Positions 16,356 to 25,939 of a stretch of DNA of 64,000 nt are shown here, piece by piece (the first letter of the stretch is position 1; every line of letters begins with the position of its first letter). The notes below the pieces were generated by a model. That model saw nothing but the letters and a program-made list of their open reading frames with translations, was not told where the DNA came from and did not search any database. Position numbers and translations under genes: made by a program. This stretch comes from Verrucomicrobiota bacterium (GTDB lineage Bacteria; Verrucomicrobiota; Verrucomicrobiia; Chthoniobacterales; Terrimicrobiaceae): the NCBI GenBank assembly GCA_026398255.1, contig JAPLTG010000019.1:1-64000 (forward strand). The letters run 5' to 3'.

Positions 16356-19300
16356 CTAGAGTGCTCCGTTCAGGGCCTTGTAGTATTCGGAGACCTTGTC
16401 GCGGTATTCCGTCGGTGCGGCGTCCGAACCGGATTCGACGACGCCCTCGAGCATGTCGATCGTGCGGTTGACTGGAATGGCGCTGTTGGGGCCGGCTTGG
16501 AGTTGGGCCCGGGCCTCCATCAACTCGGCGGCGGCGGCTTTTTTGTGTTCCTTCATCTGGCGAATGTCTCCACGGGCAACCGCCTCGGCGGATTGGCGGA
16601 TGTGGTGGGCGGCATTTTTCAGGGAATCGACGCGCACATTTTTCATCGAGGCCTCGGCGAAAATGGCATCGGCTTTCTTGGCCATAATAGAGGCCATGCC
16701 CTCGTAGGATCCTTGCTCGGTGGAATCGACGCGTTTCGTGCCGCCTGACATTCCGACATCATCGGCTTTGCCGGAGGCTTGTTTTCCACCGCCTGTCGCG
16801 GCGGTTTTCGCATCGCCCTCGGCATCGACTTGACCGCTTTGGATGGGATCTTGGGTTCGGCGGTTTTCGATATTGTCATCGCCTTTGCCGATTTTACCGG
16901 AGCCTGCGGCGGTTTCACCGCTGGCCATGCCCTGGCGGCCGACATTGGAGCGGCCGTCCTGTTCCTTGTGGTCGGGGGCGGTGTTGCCGGATTTTCCCTG
17001 AGCGCCAAACGAGGCGATGTTTCCCTCCATTGTTTCCCAGCCTGAGGGGAAATCGCTCATCGCATGGTTTGTGGCGCCGTCATCAGACTCCTCGGCGGCT
17101 TCTTTGCTTTCCTCGAGGAGATCGCCGACCAAATCCTCGGCGGCGGTGGCGAGTTCAGCCATGGCCACCCCGGAGTCGGGCATTTCCTCGCGGTCGATCG
17201 CTTCGGTGGTAATTTTAGCGGCGTCGGCTTTTTCGCCTAGCCAGGTTTCGCAGGCGTCGAGGCGCTCTTTCGCCTCGCCCATCATGGCCATGAGGGCGTC
17301 TTCCTTGGCGTAGCCTTTGTCTTTGGCCTTGAATTCCTTTTCGGGGCCATCTTCGGGCTTCAGTTCCTCTTTGGCGACCTGCTCAATTTCTTCGAAAATG
17401 GAAAACACATCCTCCACGAGATCGTTGGCGGTGTTCATTTCGGCGAAAATGTGGAGGTCGGTCGGAACCTCCAGCAGGGCTTCCTTGGTGTTCTTCTCCA
17501 TTTCGCGGTAGGCGTCTTCCATTTTATCAACCAATTCCTTGTCGTGGTTGGCCTGGGCTTTGACGGCGTCGATCGACTCTCGCATTTTCTTGTGGAGTTC
17601 CTCGATTTTCTCGATTTTTTCCTTCGCCTCGCCCACGGCTTCAAGGAAGTCGACTGTCTTTTCCTTGTCCTCGGAGAGGGTCAGTTGCTCGAGTGAGGCT
17701 TTGATCGCTTCTAGTTTGCGGATTGCGGATTCCTGGGGCTTTTTGGCTTCCTCGAGACATTGTTGATCGAGGTTTTCGGCGGCGAGGACCATGTCTTTCT
17801 GGATGCCTTCCTTTTCGGCCTGATCGGCTGATTTCTTGATGCTCTCGGCGAAAGCGGCGTCGGAGGTCGCCGTTTGAACGGCATCTTCTCGGGCGGTGCG
17901 GATGAAGGCTTGGACATCCTCGGCGAGGGCGTCTTGGGAATCAACCATGTCGGGGGAGGCTTTGCCGTTGGCTGCGGCGAGTTCCGTGGTTTTCGCGAGC
18001 AATTCTTTTTCGCCTTTGAGGAGGGCGTCGAGCATGGCGGCGAGGCCGGTCAAGCGGTTGTCTTTGAGAGATTCCTCCATGGAGGAGTCAGCTGGCGATA
18101 ACTGGCGGAGGATGCGGTTCTGACAATCCAGCGCTTCCTCGGCGAATTCCGTGCGGCTAGCGGGCGCGGCGGTGGAGGCGGACTTCAAGGCCTCAATCGC
18201 ATGGAGGGATTCGTTCAAATAGAGTTTCTGGCCGAGTTGGGTGAGGGCGCCGAGGGGTTCGAGGGTGTTATCGAGAAGGCTCTTCAAAACCCCGCGAATT
18301 TTTTCCTGATTCGTGGCGGCTTCTTTCCACTTGGCGCTATCGGATTTTGGGATATTGGCGGTGAGTTTTTCGGTCGCCTCGATGTTGGATTTCTGGAGTT
18401 CGAGCAATTGGTCAATGCCCGTGGCGGCGGAATTCGCGAGTTCGTTTTTCTTGGCGAGCAATTCGTCGGTGGTCGGGGTGGTGAAGACGATCGAATCGGA
18501 GAGGAATTCGTTGGGTTTTTCAGGATGGGTGTCTCGGGCGACGATGCGGAAGGCCAATTTTTTCCCGGCTGTGGCGGCGATGTCGGAACTCCAGATTTGG
18601 TTGAAGGCGGGGTTCCCATCGACCTTCCAAGATTGGAGTGTTGTTGCGGGGGCCTCTGGGGTTTGGTCGGGAGGGAGCAACTGAATCTCGACCTCCGAGA
18701 GTCCGTAGTCGTCCTTCACCTCGAAATGAATCTGTGGCCTTGCTCCGGCCGGGAGAATGCTGGCCTCGGTTGGGCTGACGATGGTGATCTGCGGCGGTTC
18801 ATCGACTTGAACGGTGACGGTGATTTCCTCGGTGACGGCGATGGTATTGCCTTCCTTGGCCTCCAAAATGAGGGATGCGCCTGGGGAGAGAACGACCTCA
18901 GCGCTCCAGGTGCGCGGGTTTTTATCTACGGCGGTGAGGGGAGTCGGGGTGAGCACCGCGCCCGAGAGTTGGACGCCGGAGAGATCGGTGTTCGATTGGA
19001 CGGTGACCTGCAGGCGGGATCCGGACTTTGCGACGAGCGGGTCTTTTTGGAGATCCAGATTGGCAGGGGCCTGGCGAGTGTGCGGGGGAGGGGTGAGGAC
19101 GGCTTTGATGCCGGTGAAGGCGGCCGGGGCCTTCGTCGCGATGTTGAACCATTTGCTTGGATAGGCATCGCCAGCGAGGAAGCGGTATTTCAACGCGGTG
19201 GTTAAGCGTGGCACTTGCCGGGAGAAGGTTTCCTCGCTGCTGCTCGTGATTTTACCGAGCGAAACGGTCTCGTCTGGCCCGTCCGAAGCATCCATTTCCA

Positions 19301-19955
19301 AAAAGACCTCGTGGCCTTTGAAACCTTGGACTTTGCAGGTGAGGAGAACGCCCTGGCCGGCAGGAATCGAGGTCTCGCCTGGGGTGACTTCGATGATTTT
19401 TGTGAGGGTCGGGAGTTCGACTTGGCTGAAGGGATTCACGGCGCGCCAGAGGGCAATGAACCAAGGCTTGCCGTAGAATGCTCCAGGCGACGCGAGCACG
19501 AGGGCAAGGCTCAGGAAAGCGATGAGGCTCCACTTGTGGGCGCGGCGGTCCTTGAGTTCGCGGAGATCGAGTTTTTCCAAATCGGGGAAGCCATTTTTGA
19601 TGTAGGCGTTCCTGAATCGATCATTCGAGGGCTCGCGTGAGAATTGCAGGAAATTGATGAGGCGGTTGTCGAGTTGGGGGAAGGTTTTCTCGAGTGCGGC
19701 CGCGATTCCCTCGGGCGTGTAGGCTCGGACGAGAGCGGAGTAGGCCAGCCAAACGGTGGCGCCCAGAAGCAACACGAGCGGAATCCATGCTCCGAGGCGT
19801 CCGCCTTGCTCGAGGCGAAGAAAAAAGTCCACCCAGCCCACGACAAACAGCACGGCAAAAATCGTGGCCAAGCCCCATTTGAGCTTCACCATCGCGTGCC
19901 AAGCCTTCATGCGGCGGCGGACTTTTTCCAGCGTATTGGTCAGTCTCGGATCCAC
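16356..19955 (-). CDS. Very large coiled-coil membrane protein (DUF4175-like)
   Basis: About 1199 aa from GTG at 19955, 8 bases after the previous stop; an ATG at 19910 is an alternative. N-terminal membrane segments (LATIFAVLFVVGWVDFFL, WIPLVLLLGATVWLAYSAL, then a third near IAFLSLALVLASPGA) precede a periplasmic region with Ig-like strands (TKIIEVTPGETSIPAGQGVLLTCK). A long, highly charged Ala/Glu/Lys coiled-coil half follows, then a low-complexity Gly/Asp/Ser tail. The topology resembles DUF4175-type proteins that accompany BatA/MoxR cassettes. Function unknown; it could be a scaffold of the envelope complex. It is directly coupled to the SagB-type gene. Confidence 0.7.
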   Translation of the reverse strand: MDPRLTNTLEKVRRRMKAWHAMVKLKWGLATIFAVLFVVGWVDFFLRLEQGGRLGAWIPLVLLLGATVWLAYSALVRAYTPEGIAAALEKTFPQLDNRLINFLQFSREPSNDRFRNAYIKNGFPDLEKLDLRELKDRRAHKWSLIAFLSLALVLASPGAFYGKPWFIALWRAVNPFSQVELPTLTKIIEVTPGETSIPAGQGVLLTCKVQGFKGHEVFLEMDASDGPDETVSLGKITSSSEETFSRQVPRLTTALKYRFLAGDAYPSKWFNIATKAPAAFTGIKAVLTPPPHTRQAPANLDLQKDPLVAKSGSRLQVTVQSNTDLSGVQLSGAVLTPTPLTAVDKNPRTWSAEVVLSPGASLILEAKEGNTIAVTEEITVTVQVDEPPQITIVSPTEASILPAGARPQIHFEVKDDYGLSEVEIQLLPPDQTPEAPATTLQSWKVDGNPAFNQIWSSDIAATAGKKLAFRIVARDTHPEKPNEFLSDSIVFTTPTTDELLAKKNELANSAATGIDQLLELQKSNIEATEKLTANIPKSDSAKWKEAATNQEKIRGVLKSLLDNTLEPLGALTQLGQKLYLNESLHAIEALKSASTAAPASRTEFAEEALDCQNRILRQLSPADSSMEESLKDNRLTGLAAMLDALLKGEKELLAKTTELAAANGKASPDMVDSQDALAEDVQAFIRTAREDAVQTATSDAAFAESIKKSADQAEKEGIQKDMVLAAENLDQQCLEEAKKPQESAIRKLEAIKASLEQLTLSEDKEKTVDFLEAVGEAKEKIEKIEELHKKMRESIDAVKAQANHDKELVDKMEDAYREMEKNTKEALLEVPTDLHIFAEMNTANDLVEDVFSIFEEIEQVAKEELKPEDGPEKEFKAKDKGYAKEDALMAMMGEAKERLDACETWLGEKADAAKITTEAIDREEMPDSGVAMAELATAAEDLVGDLLEESKEAAEESDDGATNHAMSDFPSGWETMEGNIASFGAQGKSGNTAPDHKEQDGRSNVGRQGMASGETAAGSGKIGKGDDNIENRRTQDPIQSGQVDAEGDAKTAATGGGKQASGKADDVGMSGGTKRVDSTEQGSYEGMASIMAKKADAIFAEASMKNVRVDSLKNAAHHIRQSAEAVARGDIRQMKEHKKAAAAELMEARAQLQAGPNSAIPVNRTIDMLEGVVESGSDAAPTEYRDKVSEYYKALNGAL

Positions 19956-19963
19956 GGGATGGA

Positions 19964-20599
19964 TTAGAATTGCACGGATGGATCGGGTGTTTTCGTCACC
20001 ACGATGTTGTCCACGGAGCCAGCTTTCATAAACCAGACATAGAGCGTCATGAATCGGACTTGCTTCAAATGCTTGATCGCATCGGCCGAGAGGTCCACCC
20101 CGGGGAATTCCAGCGTCACCTTCGTCCAATCGGAGGCGGGGGGAGTGTTTGAGGCCTTGCTCTTGTAGATCATGCGAAGGTCTGGGATCGCCGGTTGGTC
20201 ATTCGGGCGGACGCCGGGGGCCCAGCGGTAACCCGCAAAATAAACCCGTGAGGGGCCGCCTTTCACTTCGAGGGTGCATTTGTAGCGGAAGCCCGGTTCG
20301 AGGACGAAGGGGATGGTTTCCATTTTGGCTCCGCCCTCGCCAGGCATCGGCGAACCGGCTTGGTATTTGGCGTCAGGTTGCAAATGGACCACGCTTCCGT
20401 GCCCCGCTTCCGGGCCGGTGGCCACCTGCATTTTGTTTTGAACATAGTAGGAATTTCCGGACCACTCGTAGTCGGTGACCCACCCGGTCGGAGGATTCGA
20501 GCCATCGTCGAAATTGCTGTTCACGAGAGTGGTCTCTTGGGCGGTGGCGATGGAGAGGGAGGCGGCGGCGAGAAGGGCGTAGCTGAAGGGTTTGATCAT
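19964..20599 (-). CDS. Exported protein of unknown function, probable carbohydrate-binding-type beta-sandwich
   Basis: 211 aa. The ATG at 20599 gives a signal peptide (MIKPFSYALLAAASLSIATAQ); a TTG at 20635 is possible but less convincing. The mature part starts TTLVNSNFDDGSNPPTGWV and has alternating beta-strands with aromatic residues (GFRYKCTLEVKGGPSRVYFAGYRW), a pattern of CBM-like jelly-roll domains. No catalytic motif is seen. It lies between the VWA gene and the coiled-coil gene in the long operon. Confidence 0.65.
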   Translation of the reverse strand: MIKPFSYALLAAASLSIATAQETTLVNSNFDDGSNPPTGWVTDYEWSGNSYYVQNKMQVATGPEAGHGSVVHLQPDAKYQAGSPMPGEGGAKMETIPFVLEPGFRYKCTLEVKGGPSRVYFAGYRWAPGVRPNDQPAIPDLRMIYKSKASNTPPASDWTKVTLEFPGVDLSADAIKHLKQVRFMTLYVWFMKAGSVDNIVVTKTPDPSVQF

Positions 20600-20642
20600 G
20601 GTGAGGAAGTTGCAGGTGATGGTAGATTTTGACAAGGCGATC

Positions 20643-22853
20643 TCATGGCATCTGGCGTTTGCGGCGGGCGAACCATGTGGAGGCGAAGAGGAGCATGACG
20701 ATCGCTACGACGGGGCCGTTGCGCCAGAGGGTGTGGAATTCGGAGAAATTCTCTTCCTTGGCTTTGAGGTCGAAATTCGTGAGCGCGGAGTTGAGGGCTT
20801 CGGGGGTCTCGAAATAAGAGCCGCCGCTGGCGCTGGAGATGGCTTGGAGGACTTCGAAATTCGCGGGGCGCGGGGAGGTCTCGGGCGAGAAGGGTTTGAC
20901 GAAAAAGCTCATGGGTTTGCTGGTCACGGGCTTGCCGTCGAGTTGGGCGGTGGCGGTGAGGCGATAGGCTCCGGGCGTGTCGGCTTGGAATTCGACGCTG
21001 TAGCCTTCGAAGGAATCGCCGGAGACGGTGGTCACCTGGCTGAGATCCATGCGGTAGGGGATCGAGCGTCCATCGGGGAAGACGAGCGTGGCGTCAATGG
21101 ATGTGGGCTTTTTGCCCTTGGACTTCTCTTCGGAGAGCCGGGCGTTTATGGTGATTTTTTCGCCAAGGAAAAGGTCGTCCCGGTCGGTGAAAAGTTCCAA
21201 CACCTCGGCGTTGAGGTTTTCCGCCTTGGGCAAAAGCCAGGAGACGAGTTGGGTCCAAAAGCGTTTGTAGGGTTTGGCATCGCCGGATTCGGGGCCGAGT
21301 TGCCAGCGCCAGAGCGAGTCGGTGAGGATGACAGCGACTTTGCCTTCGCCGAAACGCTGGGTCAGAACGAGAGGCGCGGAGCCTGAGGGGGTCTCGACGA
21401 CGACGAGGGACTCGGCGGAGGGCTTGGGTTGCAGGCCGGTGAAGACGGAGAGGACGGGTGGGATGGTTTTCCAAAATTTCGGATCGCCGGCGAAGGCGGG
21501 GTGGGTGGCGGCTTGGGGGGTGAGTTTGACGGGGAGGGGAGTCGGGCTTTCGAGGAGGGTGGGGCTGCCGCCTTCGATCGGCAGGGCTTGGGCGAGATCG
21601 GTGGAGAGGAGACCGCCGGGAGACCAGGCCTTGGTGCCGCCGAGGACGACGAGGCTGCCGCCTTTTTCGACAAAGCCGAGGAGGCGCTTGGCGCGTTCCT
21701 GGCTGAGTTCCGCCGCATCGAGGTTGCCGAGGATGACGACTTTCAAGGCCGAGAGTTGGCTCTCGTTCATGTCTGCGGTGAAGGTCTCGGAGGGCGTGGC
21801 GGCTTGGGGTTTGCCATCGCCGCTGGTGAAGAAAATCACCGGGGAAATCTGTCGGTTCTCCATCAGAACGCGGCGGAGGTATTTGTATTCCCAGCGGGGA
21901 ACGCCTTCGACATAGAGGACGCGGTTCCGGGCATCAACGACCTCGATGATGGTCTTCCATTCGTTGTCGTCCTTGTTTTTCTCTCCGGCGAGGGGGACGG
22001 CGAGGACTCGGGTATTAAAGACGCCGACTTTGGGGCGTTCGACATCAAACACGACCTCGCGCTCGCCGCCGGCGTCGGGGATTTGGGTGGGCTTCTCGGC
22101 GACCAGGCGATCGTCTTCGAATAATTGAATGGAAACGGGAGCCCCCTTCGTGCCTTGTCCGGAGACTTTGACTTTGATTTCGGTCTTCCAGCCGACCGTG
22201 ACCCGGCGGGCGGCGGTGACGGCGTCGATGCGGAGATCGGGTTCCTGCTCCCAGCTACCAGGTTTTTCCGGCTGGAGGGTGTGGATCGGAAACGGGCGGG
22301 GGGCGGAGGCCCATTCGTTGGTGAGATCCAGGGTGTCGGTGCCATCGCTGAGGAGGAGCATGCCCTCGATGGGCAGCCCGGCGAGGCGTTGCTCGAGTTT
22401 GGCCAGGGCGTCGCGGAGGGAGGTTGCGGCGCCCTCGGGCTTCAAATTTTCGGCGGCGCCGAGAGACATTCCTTCGCTGAGCGAGGTGTCGAAAGAGTAA
22501 ACATCGATGTCGCATTCGGAGGCGAGTTTCTTCGACCAACCCAGCCCGAGAGTGGTGCGGGCGGTGTCCCAGCGGCTCGGGGCGGCCTCCGAGGATTTCA
22601 GGGTCATGCTTCGGGAGGTATCGACCAGAACGAGGAAGCGGGGCTTGAGGAGTTGGGTGATGGTGGTCTTTTTCCCGGGCATGAAGAGGCACCAACCGAG
22701 GCCGAGGAGGGCAAGGACATGGAGGAAAAAAAGCACGACGCGGAAAGATCCCGAGGGAAGAAACCGGTAGGCTGAATACGCGGCCGCCAGCGCCGCTGCG
22801 ACGAGGCAGATGACAATGGTCAAAGTCGGAACGCTGTTTTCGAAAATGATCAT
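20643..22853 (-). CDS. VWA/glutamine-amidotransferase-like membrane protein
   Basis: 736 aa. Two N-terminal membrane helices (TIVICLVAAALAAAYSAY; VVLFFLHVLALLGLGWCLFM) are followed by a VWA-type segment (FLVLVDTSRSMTLKS, a MIDAS DxSxS; LLLSDGTDTLD). Then comes a class-I glutamine-amidotransferase-like fold (VVILGNLDAAELS, GSLVVLGGTKAWSPGGL, FGEGKVAVILTDSLWRW), Ig-like domains and a C-terminal helix ending RRKRQMP. This architecture recurs next to DUF58, BatA and MoxR genes in Planctomycetes and Verrucomicrobia. Coupled to the BatA-like gene by an ATGA overlap. Likely a structural or sensing part of the MoxR-served envelope complex. Confidence 0.78.
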   Translation of the reverse strand: MIIFENSVPTLTIVICLVAAALAAAYSAYRFLPSGSFRVVLFFLHVLALLGLGWCLFMPGKKTTITQLLKPRFLVLVDTSRSMTLKSSEAAPSRWDTARTTLGLGWSKKLASECDIDVYSFDTSLSEGMSLGAAENLKPEGAATSLRDALAKLEQRLAGLPIEGMLLLSDGTDTLDLTNEWASAPRPFPIHTLQPEKPGSWEQEPDLRIDAVTAARRVTVGWKTEIKVKVSGQGTKGAPVSIQLFEDDRLVAEKPTQIPDAGGEREVVFDVERPKVGVFNTRVLAVPLAGEKNKDDNEWKTIIEVVDARNRVLYVEGVPRWEYKYLRRVLMENRQISPVIFFTSGDGKPQAATPSETFTADMNESQLSALKVVILGNLDAAELSQERAKRLLGFVEKGGSLVVLGGTKAWSPGGLLSTDLAQALPIEGGSPTLLESPTPLPVKLTPQAATHPAFAGDPKFWKTIPPVLSVFTGLQPKPSAESLVVVETPSGSAPLVLTQRFGEGKVAVILTDSLWRWQLGPESGDAKPYKRFWTQLVSWLLPKAENLNAEVLELFTDRDDLFLGEKITINARLSEEKSKGKKPTSIDATLVFPDGRSIPYRMDLSQVTTVSGDSFEGYSVEFQADTPGAYRLTATAQLDGKPVTSKPMSFFVKPFSPETSPRPANFEVLQAISSASGGSYFETPEALNSALTNFDLKAKEENFSEFHTLWRNGPVVAIVMLLFASTWFARRKRQMP

Positions 22854-24991
22854 GCCGCGTCGGGTTTCTTGATGTGGCCGGCGAAATCCAGCTCGAGTTT
22901 TTCGCGGCCTATGGCGCCTCGGCGCGAGAGGGAATTCGCATACCAGAATTCGATGACGGCGAGCAGGAGGACGAGCCAGAGGATTTGCTCGCCGAAGGTG
23001 CGGCCGACGCGGCTTTCCTCCAACTGCGAGCGGAGCGTTGGCAGATCCGTGGCGATTTTGAGGTTCACATCACCAAGGCGGGCGGTGATCTCTTCGAAAG
23101 AGATCGGGGCGAGGTTGCTCTCGCCGCGCGGGATGTTCACGGCGAGGTCGAGTTGCGAGGTTTCTCCGGGGCCGGTGGAGATTTTGTAAACGCCGGGAAG
23201 GAACATGTTCTCGGCGACGAAAACCGTGCGGCCGTCGGCGGCGTTGGCACGGACGGGTAGGTTTTTTCCATCGGGGCCGGTGATTTTGGGTGGCTCGGAG
23301 AGTCCGGGGAAAAGTTCATTGAGGATCACGGTGCCGGTGCCCTCGATGTAAGGCTGGGACTGGGGGGACGAGTAGTCGGCGCACTGCACGAGGAGGGGAA
23401 GAAAGAAGGGGGACAGGGGGAAATCGCTGGTCGTGCGGTCCGGCGAAACACCAAACAGGAGCACCTTGCCCTTGCCGTGGGGTTTTTCGATGAGGAATGG
23501 CTCTTGGGTATTCATCGAAACCAAAACCTCGGCGCCCGGCTCGACTTTGGGGATGGCGGCGGCTCGGCGGAGAGAGACGGAGGGAGCGGATGAGCCCTCG
23601 CGGAGAGGGCGGATCAGAGGGTGCATCGCCTTGTCCCAGGAGAGGGTTTTTTTCGCCTTGGTCGGTGGCACGGTCTCCATCGCACCAGGGAATGCCGGCA
23701 GGAAGGGAAGGCTCTTGTAATCGAGCGCGGAGGCTTTCATGCCCGGAAAAACGACGAGGAATCCGCCGCCGCGAACATAAGTCTCGAGGGCGTTGATGGC
23801 TTGGCCGGAGAGGGGGAGGGCGTTGCAGAGAATGATGCAGGCGTGATTCTGGAGTGGCTGCTTGGCGAGGGCGTCAGGGGTGATGCTGACAACCGATTGA
23901 GGGCCGCCGAGGCCGGTTTTCAGGGCCGTCTCGACGAAGAGTGTGTCGGCTTTTTCACCGACGACGAGGCAGGGCATGAATTTTTCGACATTGAGAATGA
24001 AGTGAAGGGCGTTGTCCTCGGGCAGATTGTCCTCGGGGGTTTCGATCCGGGCGGCGTGAAGGCCCTGATCCAGCGGAGGGATACGGAATTCGGCGGTTTC
24101 GGGAGCGGTGGTGGAAGTTTTTACGGCGCGGCGTCCGGCTTCTTTTCCATCCACAGTGAAAACCGCCGTGGTTTCACTGTCCGGGCCGGTGCGCGAAAAG
24201 GTCGTCGCGATTTTTCCCTCGACCCCCTTGCGGAGCCTGGTGGGTTGGATCGCGATCGAGGCCGGGGAGGTATTGTCGGGAGCCTCAACGCCAAGGATCG
24301 AAACGAAGACGATGAGTTTTTGGAGTTCTGCGAACGGAGATTTTCCGGAACTGGCCGGGTCTGTGGACATCGCCTGCCAAGGCACGGCTTGGTTGTCCGT
24401 GAGGATGTGGATTTCCATCTCTCGGTTCTCGTCGGATTTTTTGAGTGCCTTGGCAGCTTCCTCCAGCGCGGGGCCCATCTGCGAGGAGGTCGATCCGAGG
24501 GTGAGATTTTTTATTCGGGTGAGGACTTCCTTTTTATCGGCGATCGGCTCCACGACGACCGCTTCGGGTTGCTGTCGGGCGAGGTAAACACAAACGCGGT
24601 CTTTTTCGCCGAGGCCCTCGATGATAGCGGCGGCCGACTCGAGGGCGTGTTCCCACACGGGCTTTCCGGCTTTTCGATATCCCATGCTGGAGGAGGCATC
24701 GATGACGAGAGCGATATCCCTCGGTGCCTCGCCGGACCACACGAAGGCACTCTTGCGGAGCATCGGCATCGCGAAGGCCACTCCGATGAGGCCCATGATC
24801 AGGGTGCGGAGAAGCCACAGGAGGAGATTTTCGAGCCGGACTTTGCTGGAGGATCGTTTCTCCGCGAGCTTCAGGAAGCGGAGGGTGGGGAAGGTCATCG
24901 TGACCTTTCGCCGGTTCTGCATGAGATGCAGGAAGAGCGGGACACTGGCTCCCACAACGGCGGCGATTAGAAACAAAGGGGAAAGAAACAT
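22850..24991 (-). CDS. BatA N-terminal/VWA domain membrane protein
   Basis: 713 aa. It starts with the BatA N-terminal signature (MFLSPLFLIAAVVGASVPLFLH, then FPTLRFLKLAE), a second helix (LLLWLLRTLIMGLIGVAFAMPML) and a VWA domain with MIDAS (ALVIDASSSMGYRK). Residues after about 330 form a ThuA/GATase-like portion (GGGFLVVFPGMKAS), and a C-terminal helix (EQILWLVLLLAVIEFWYANSL) closes the protein. BatA-type proteins partner with MoxR ATPases in envelope processes. It lies 6 bases downstream of DUF58 and overlaps the next VWA gene by 4 bases. Confidence 0.82.
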   Translation of the reverse strand: MFLSPLFLIAAVVGASVPLFLHLMQNRRKVTMTFPTLRFLKLAEKRSSSKVRLENLLLWLLRTLIMGLIGVAFAMPMLRKSAFVWSGEAPRDIALVIDASSSMGYRKAGKPVWEHALESAAAIIEGLGEKDRVCVYLARQQPEAVVVEPIADKKEVLTRIKNLTLGSTSSQMGPALEEAAKALKKSDENREMEIHILTDNQAVPWQAMSTDPASSGKSPFAELQKLIVFVSILGVEAPDNTSPASIAIQPTRLRKGVEGKIATTFSRTGPDSETTAVFTVDGKEAGRRAVKTSTTAPETAEFRIPPLDQGLHAARIETPEDNLPEDNALHFILNVEKFMPCLVVGEKADTLFVETALKTGLGGPQSVVSITPDALAKQPLQNHACIILCNALPLSGQAINALETYVRGGGFLVVFPGMKASALDYKSLPFLPAFPGAMETVPPTKAKKTLSWDKAMHPLIRPLREGSSAPSVSLRRAAAIPKVEPGAEVLVSMNTQEPFLIEKPHGKGKVLLFGVSPDRTTSDFPLSPFFLPLLVQCADYSSPQSQPYIEGTGTVILNELFPGLSEPPKITGPDGKNLPVRANAADGRTVFVAENMFLPGVYKISTGPGETSQLDLAVNIPRGESNLAPISFEEITARLGDVNLKIATDLPTLRSQLEESRVGRTFGEQILWLVLLLAVIEFWYANSLSRRGAIGREKLELDFAGHIKKPDAA

Positions 24992-24997
24992 GGGCGG

Positions 24998-25933
24998 CTA
25001 CTTCGACATGCGCTTGCGTTCCTCGAGGTAGGCCCTCACGAAGGTGTCCAGCGGTTGGTCCGTGCGGACGATGCGATAGTCGATGTTCAGAGAGGCACAG
25101 GCTTTGCGGTGCCTTTCGAGGAATTCGTTGAAGGATTTCCGGTAATCCGCCGCGATGGCCTTGGGATCGACGCCGAATTTCTCGCCGGATTCCAGGTCGA
25201 CGAGTTCGCAGGGTTTCATCAACGCAAAGTCGATCTCGGCCGGATCGAGGACATGAAAAACAATGACATCGTGCCGTTGTTTACGGAGTCGAGCGAGGGC
25301 GACGGCGATCTCGGCTTCGTCGTCGTAGAGGTCCGAGATGATGACAATCATGCCCCGGCGTCTCACCGCCCCGGCAATCTCGTGAAGGGCGGCGGCGATA
25401 TTCGAGCCGGAGGAGGGCGGGGTCTGCTGGATGCGCTTGAGCATGTTGTTCAAGTGCTGGAGTGAATTTGCGGCCTCCACGCGCAGGTCGACTTTATCGG
25501 AGTGGAGGAAGAGGCCGATGGAGTCGCGGGCTTTGACCACGACATAGCCCAGGGCGGCGGCGAGGCGCGAGGCGTGGTGGAATTTCGTCGGGCCGTCCGG
25601 CGAGGATGAGAAATCCATGGATGCGCTGCGGTCGAAGGCGAGGTAAACGCGGAGGTTCGTCTCGTCGTCGAACTGCTTCACATAATGTTTGTCGGTGCGG
25701 GCAAAAACGCGCCAATCGATGTGCTTCGGATCATCGCCGAGGCCGTATTGCTTGTGAGTGGCGAACTCGGAACTCGGCCCTTGGAGTGGGCTTTTGTGGG
25801 CGCCAGCGAGGTTTCCTTCCACGGTGTAACGCGAAAAAAGAGTGAGGCGGCCGAGTTTGAACATCTCGGCGGGATTGAGGAGGGCGGCGATGCCCTCCTT
25901 GGCGGATTCCTTTTTGTCGTTGCTGTCGGACAC
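24998..25933 (-). CDS. DUF58 domain protein (MoxR-associated VWA-like)
   Basis: 311 aa from GTG at 25933. DUF58 hallmarks: AGAHKSPLQGPSSEFATHKQYGLGDDPKHIDWRVFARTDKHYVKQFDDETNLRVYL (about 44-99), a VWA-like core with DRSASMDF and a VIISDLYDDE strand. DUF58 proteins are near-universal partners of MoxR AAA ATPases; here the MoxR gene lies in the divergent operon (32250-33674). No membrane segment is seen, so it is cytoplasmic. It probably links MoxR to the membrane VWA proteins encoded just downstream. Confidence 0.88.
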   Translation of the reverse strand: MSDSNDKKESAKEGIAALLNPAEMFKLGRLTLFSRYTVEGNLAGAHKSPLQGPSSEFATHKQYGLGDDPKHIDWRVFARTDKHYVKQFDDETNLRVYLAFDRSASMDFSSSPDGPTKFHHASRLAAALGYVVVKARDSIGLFLHSDKVDLRVEAANSLQHLNNMLKRIQQTPPSSGSNIAAALHEIAGAVRRRGMIVIISDLYDDEAEIAVALARLRKQRHDVIVFHVLDPAEIDFALMKPCELVDLESGEKFGVDPKAIAADYRKSFNEFLERHRKACASLNIDYRIVRTDQPLDTFVRAYLEERKRMSK

Positions 25934-25939
25934 GCGGTT

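Noticed and set aside
23621-24970. 449-codon open frame antisense to the BatA-like VWA gene
   Set aside because: Completely inside a well supported gene on the other strand; Gly/Glu/Asp-rich shadow composition.
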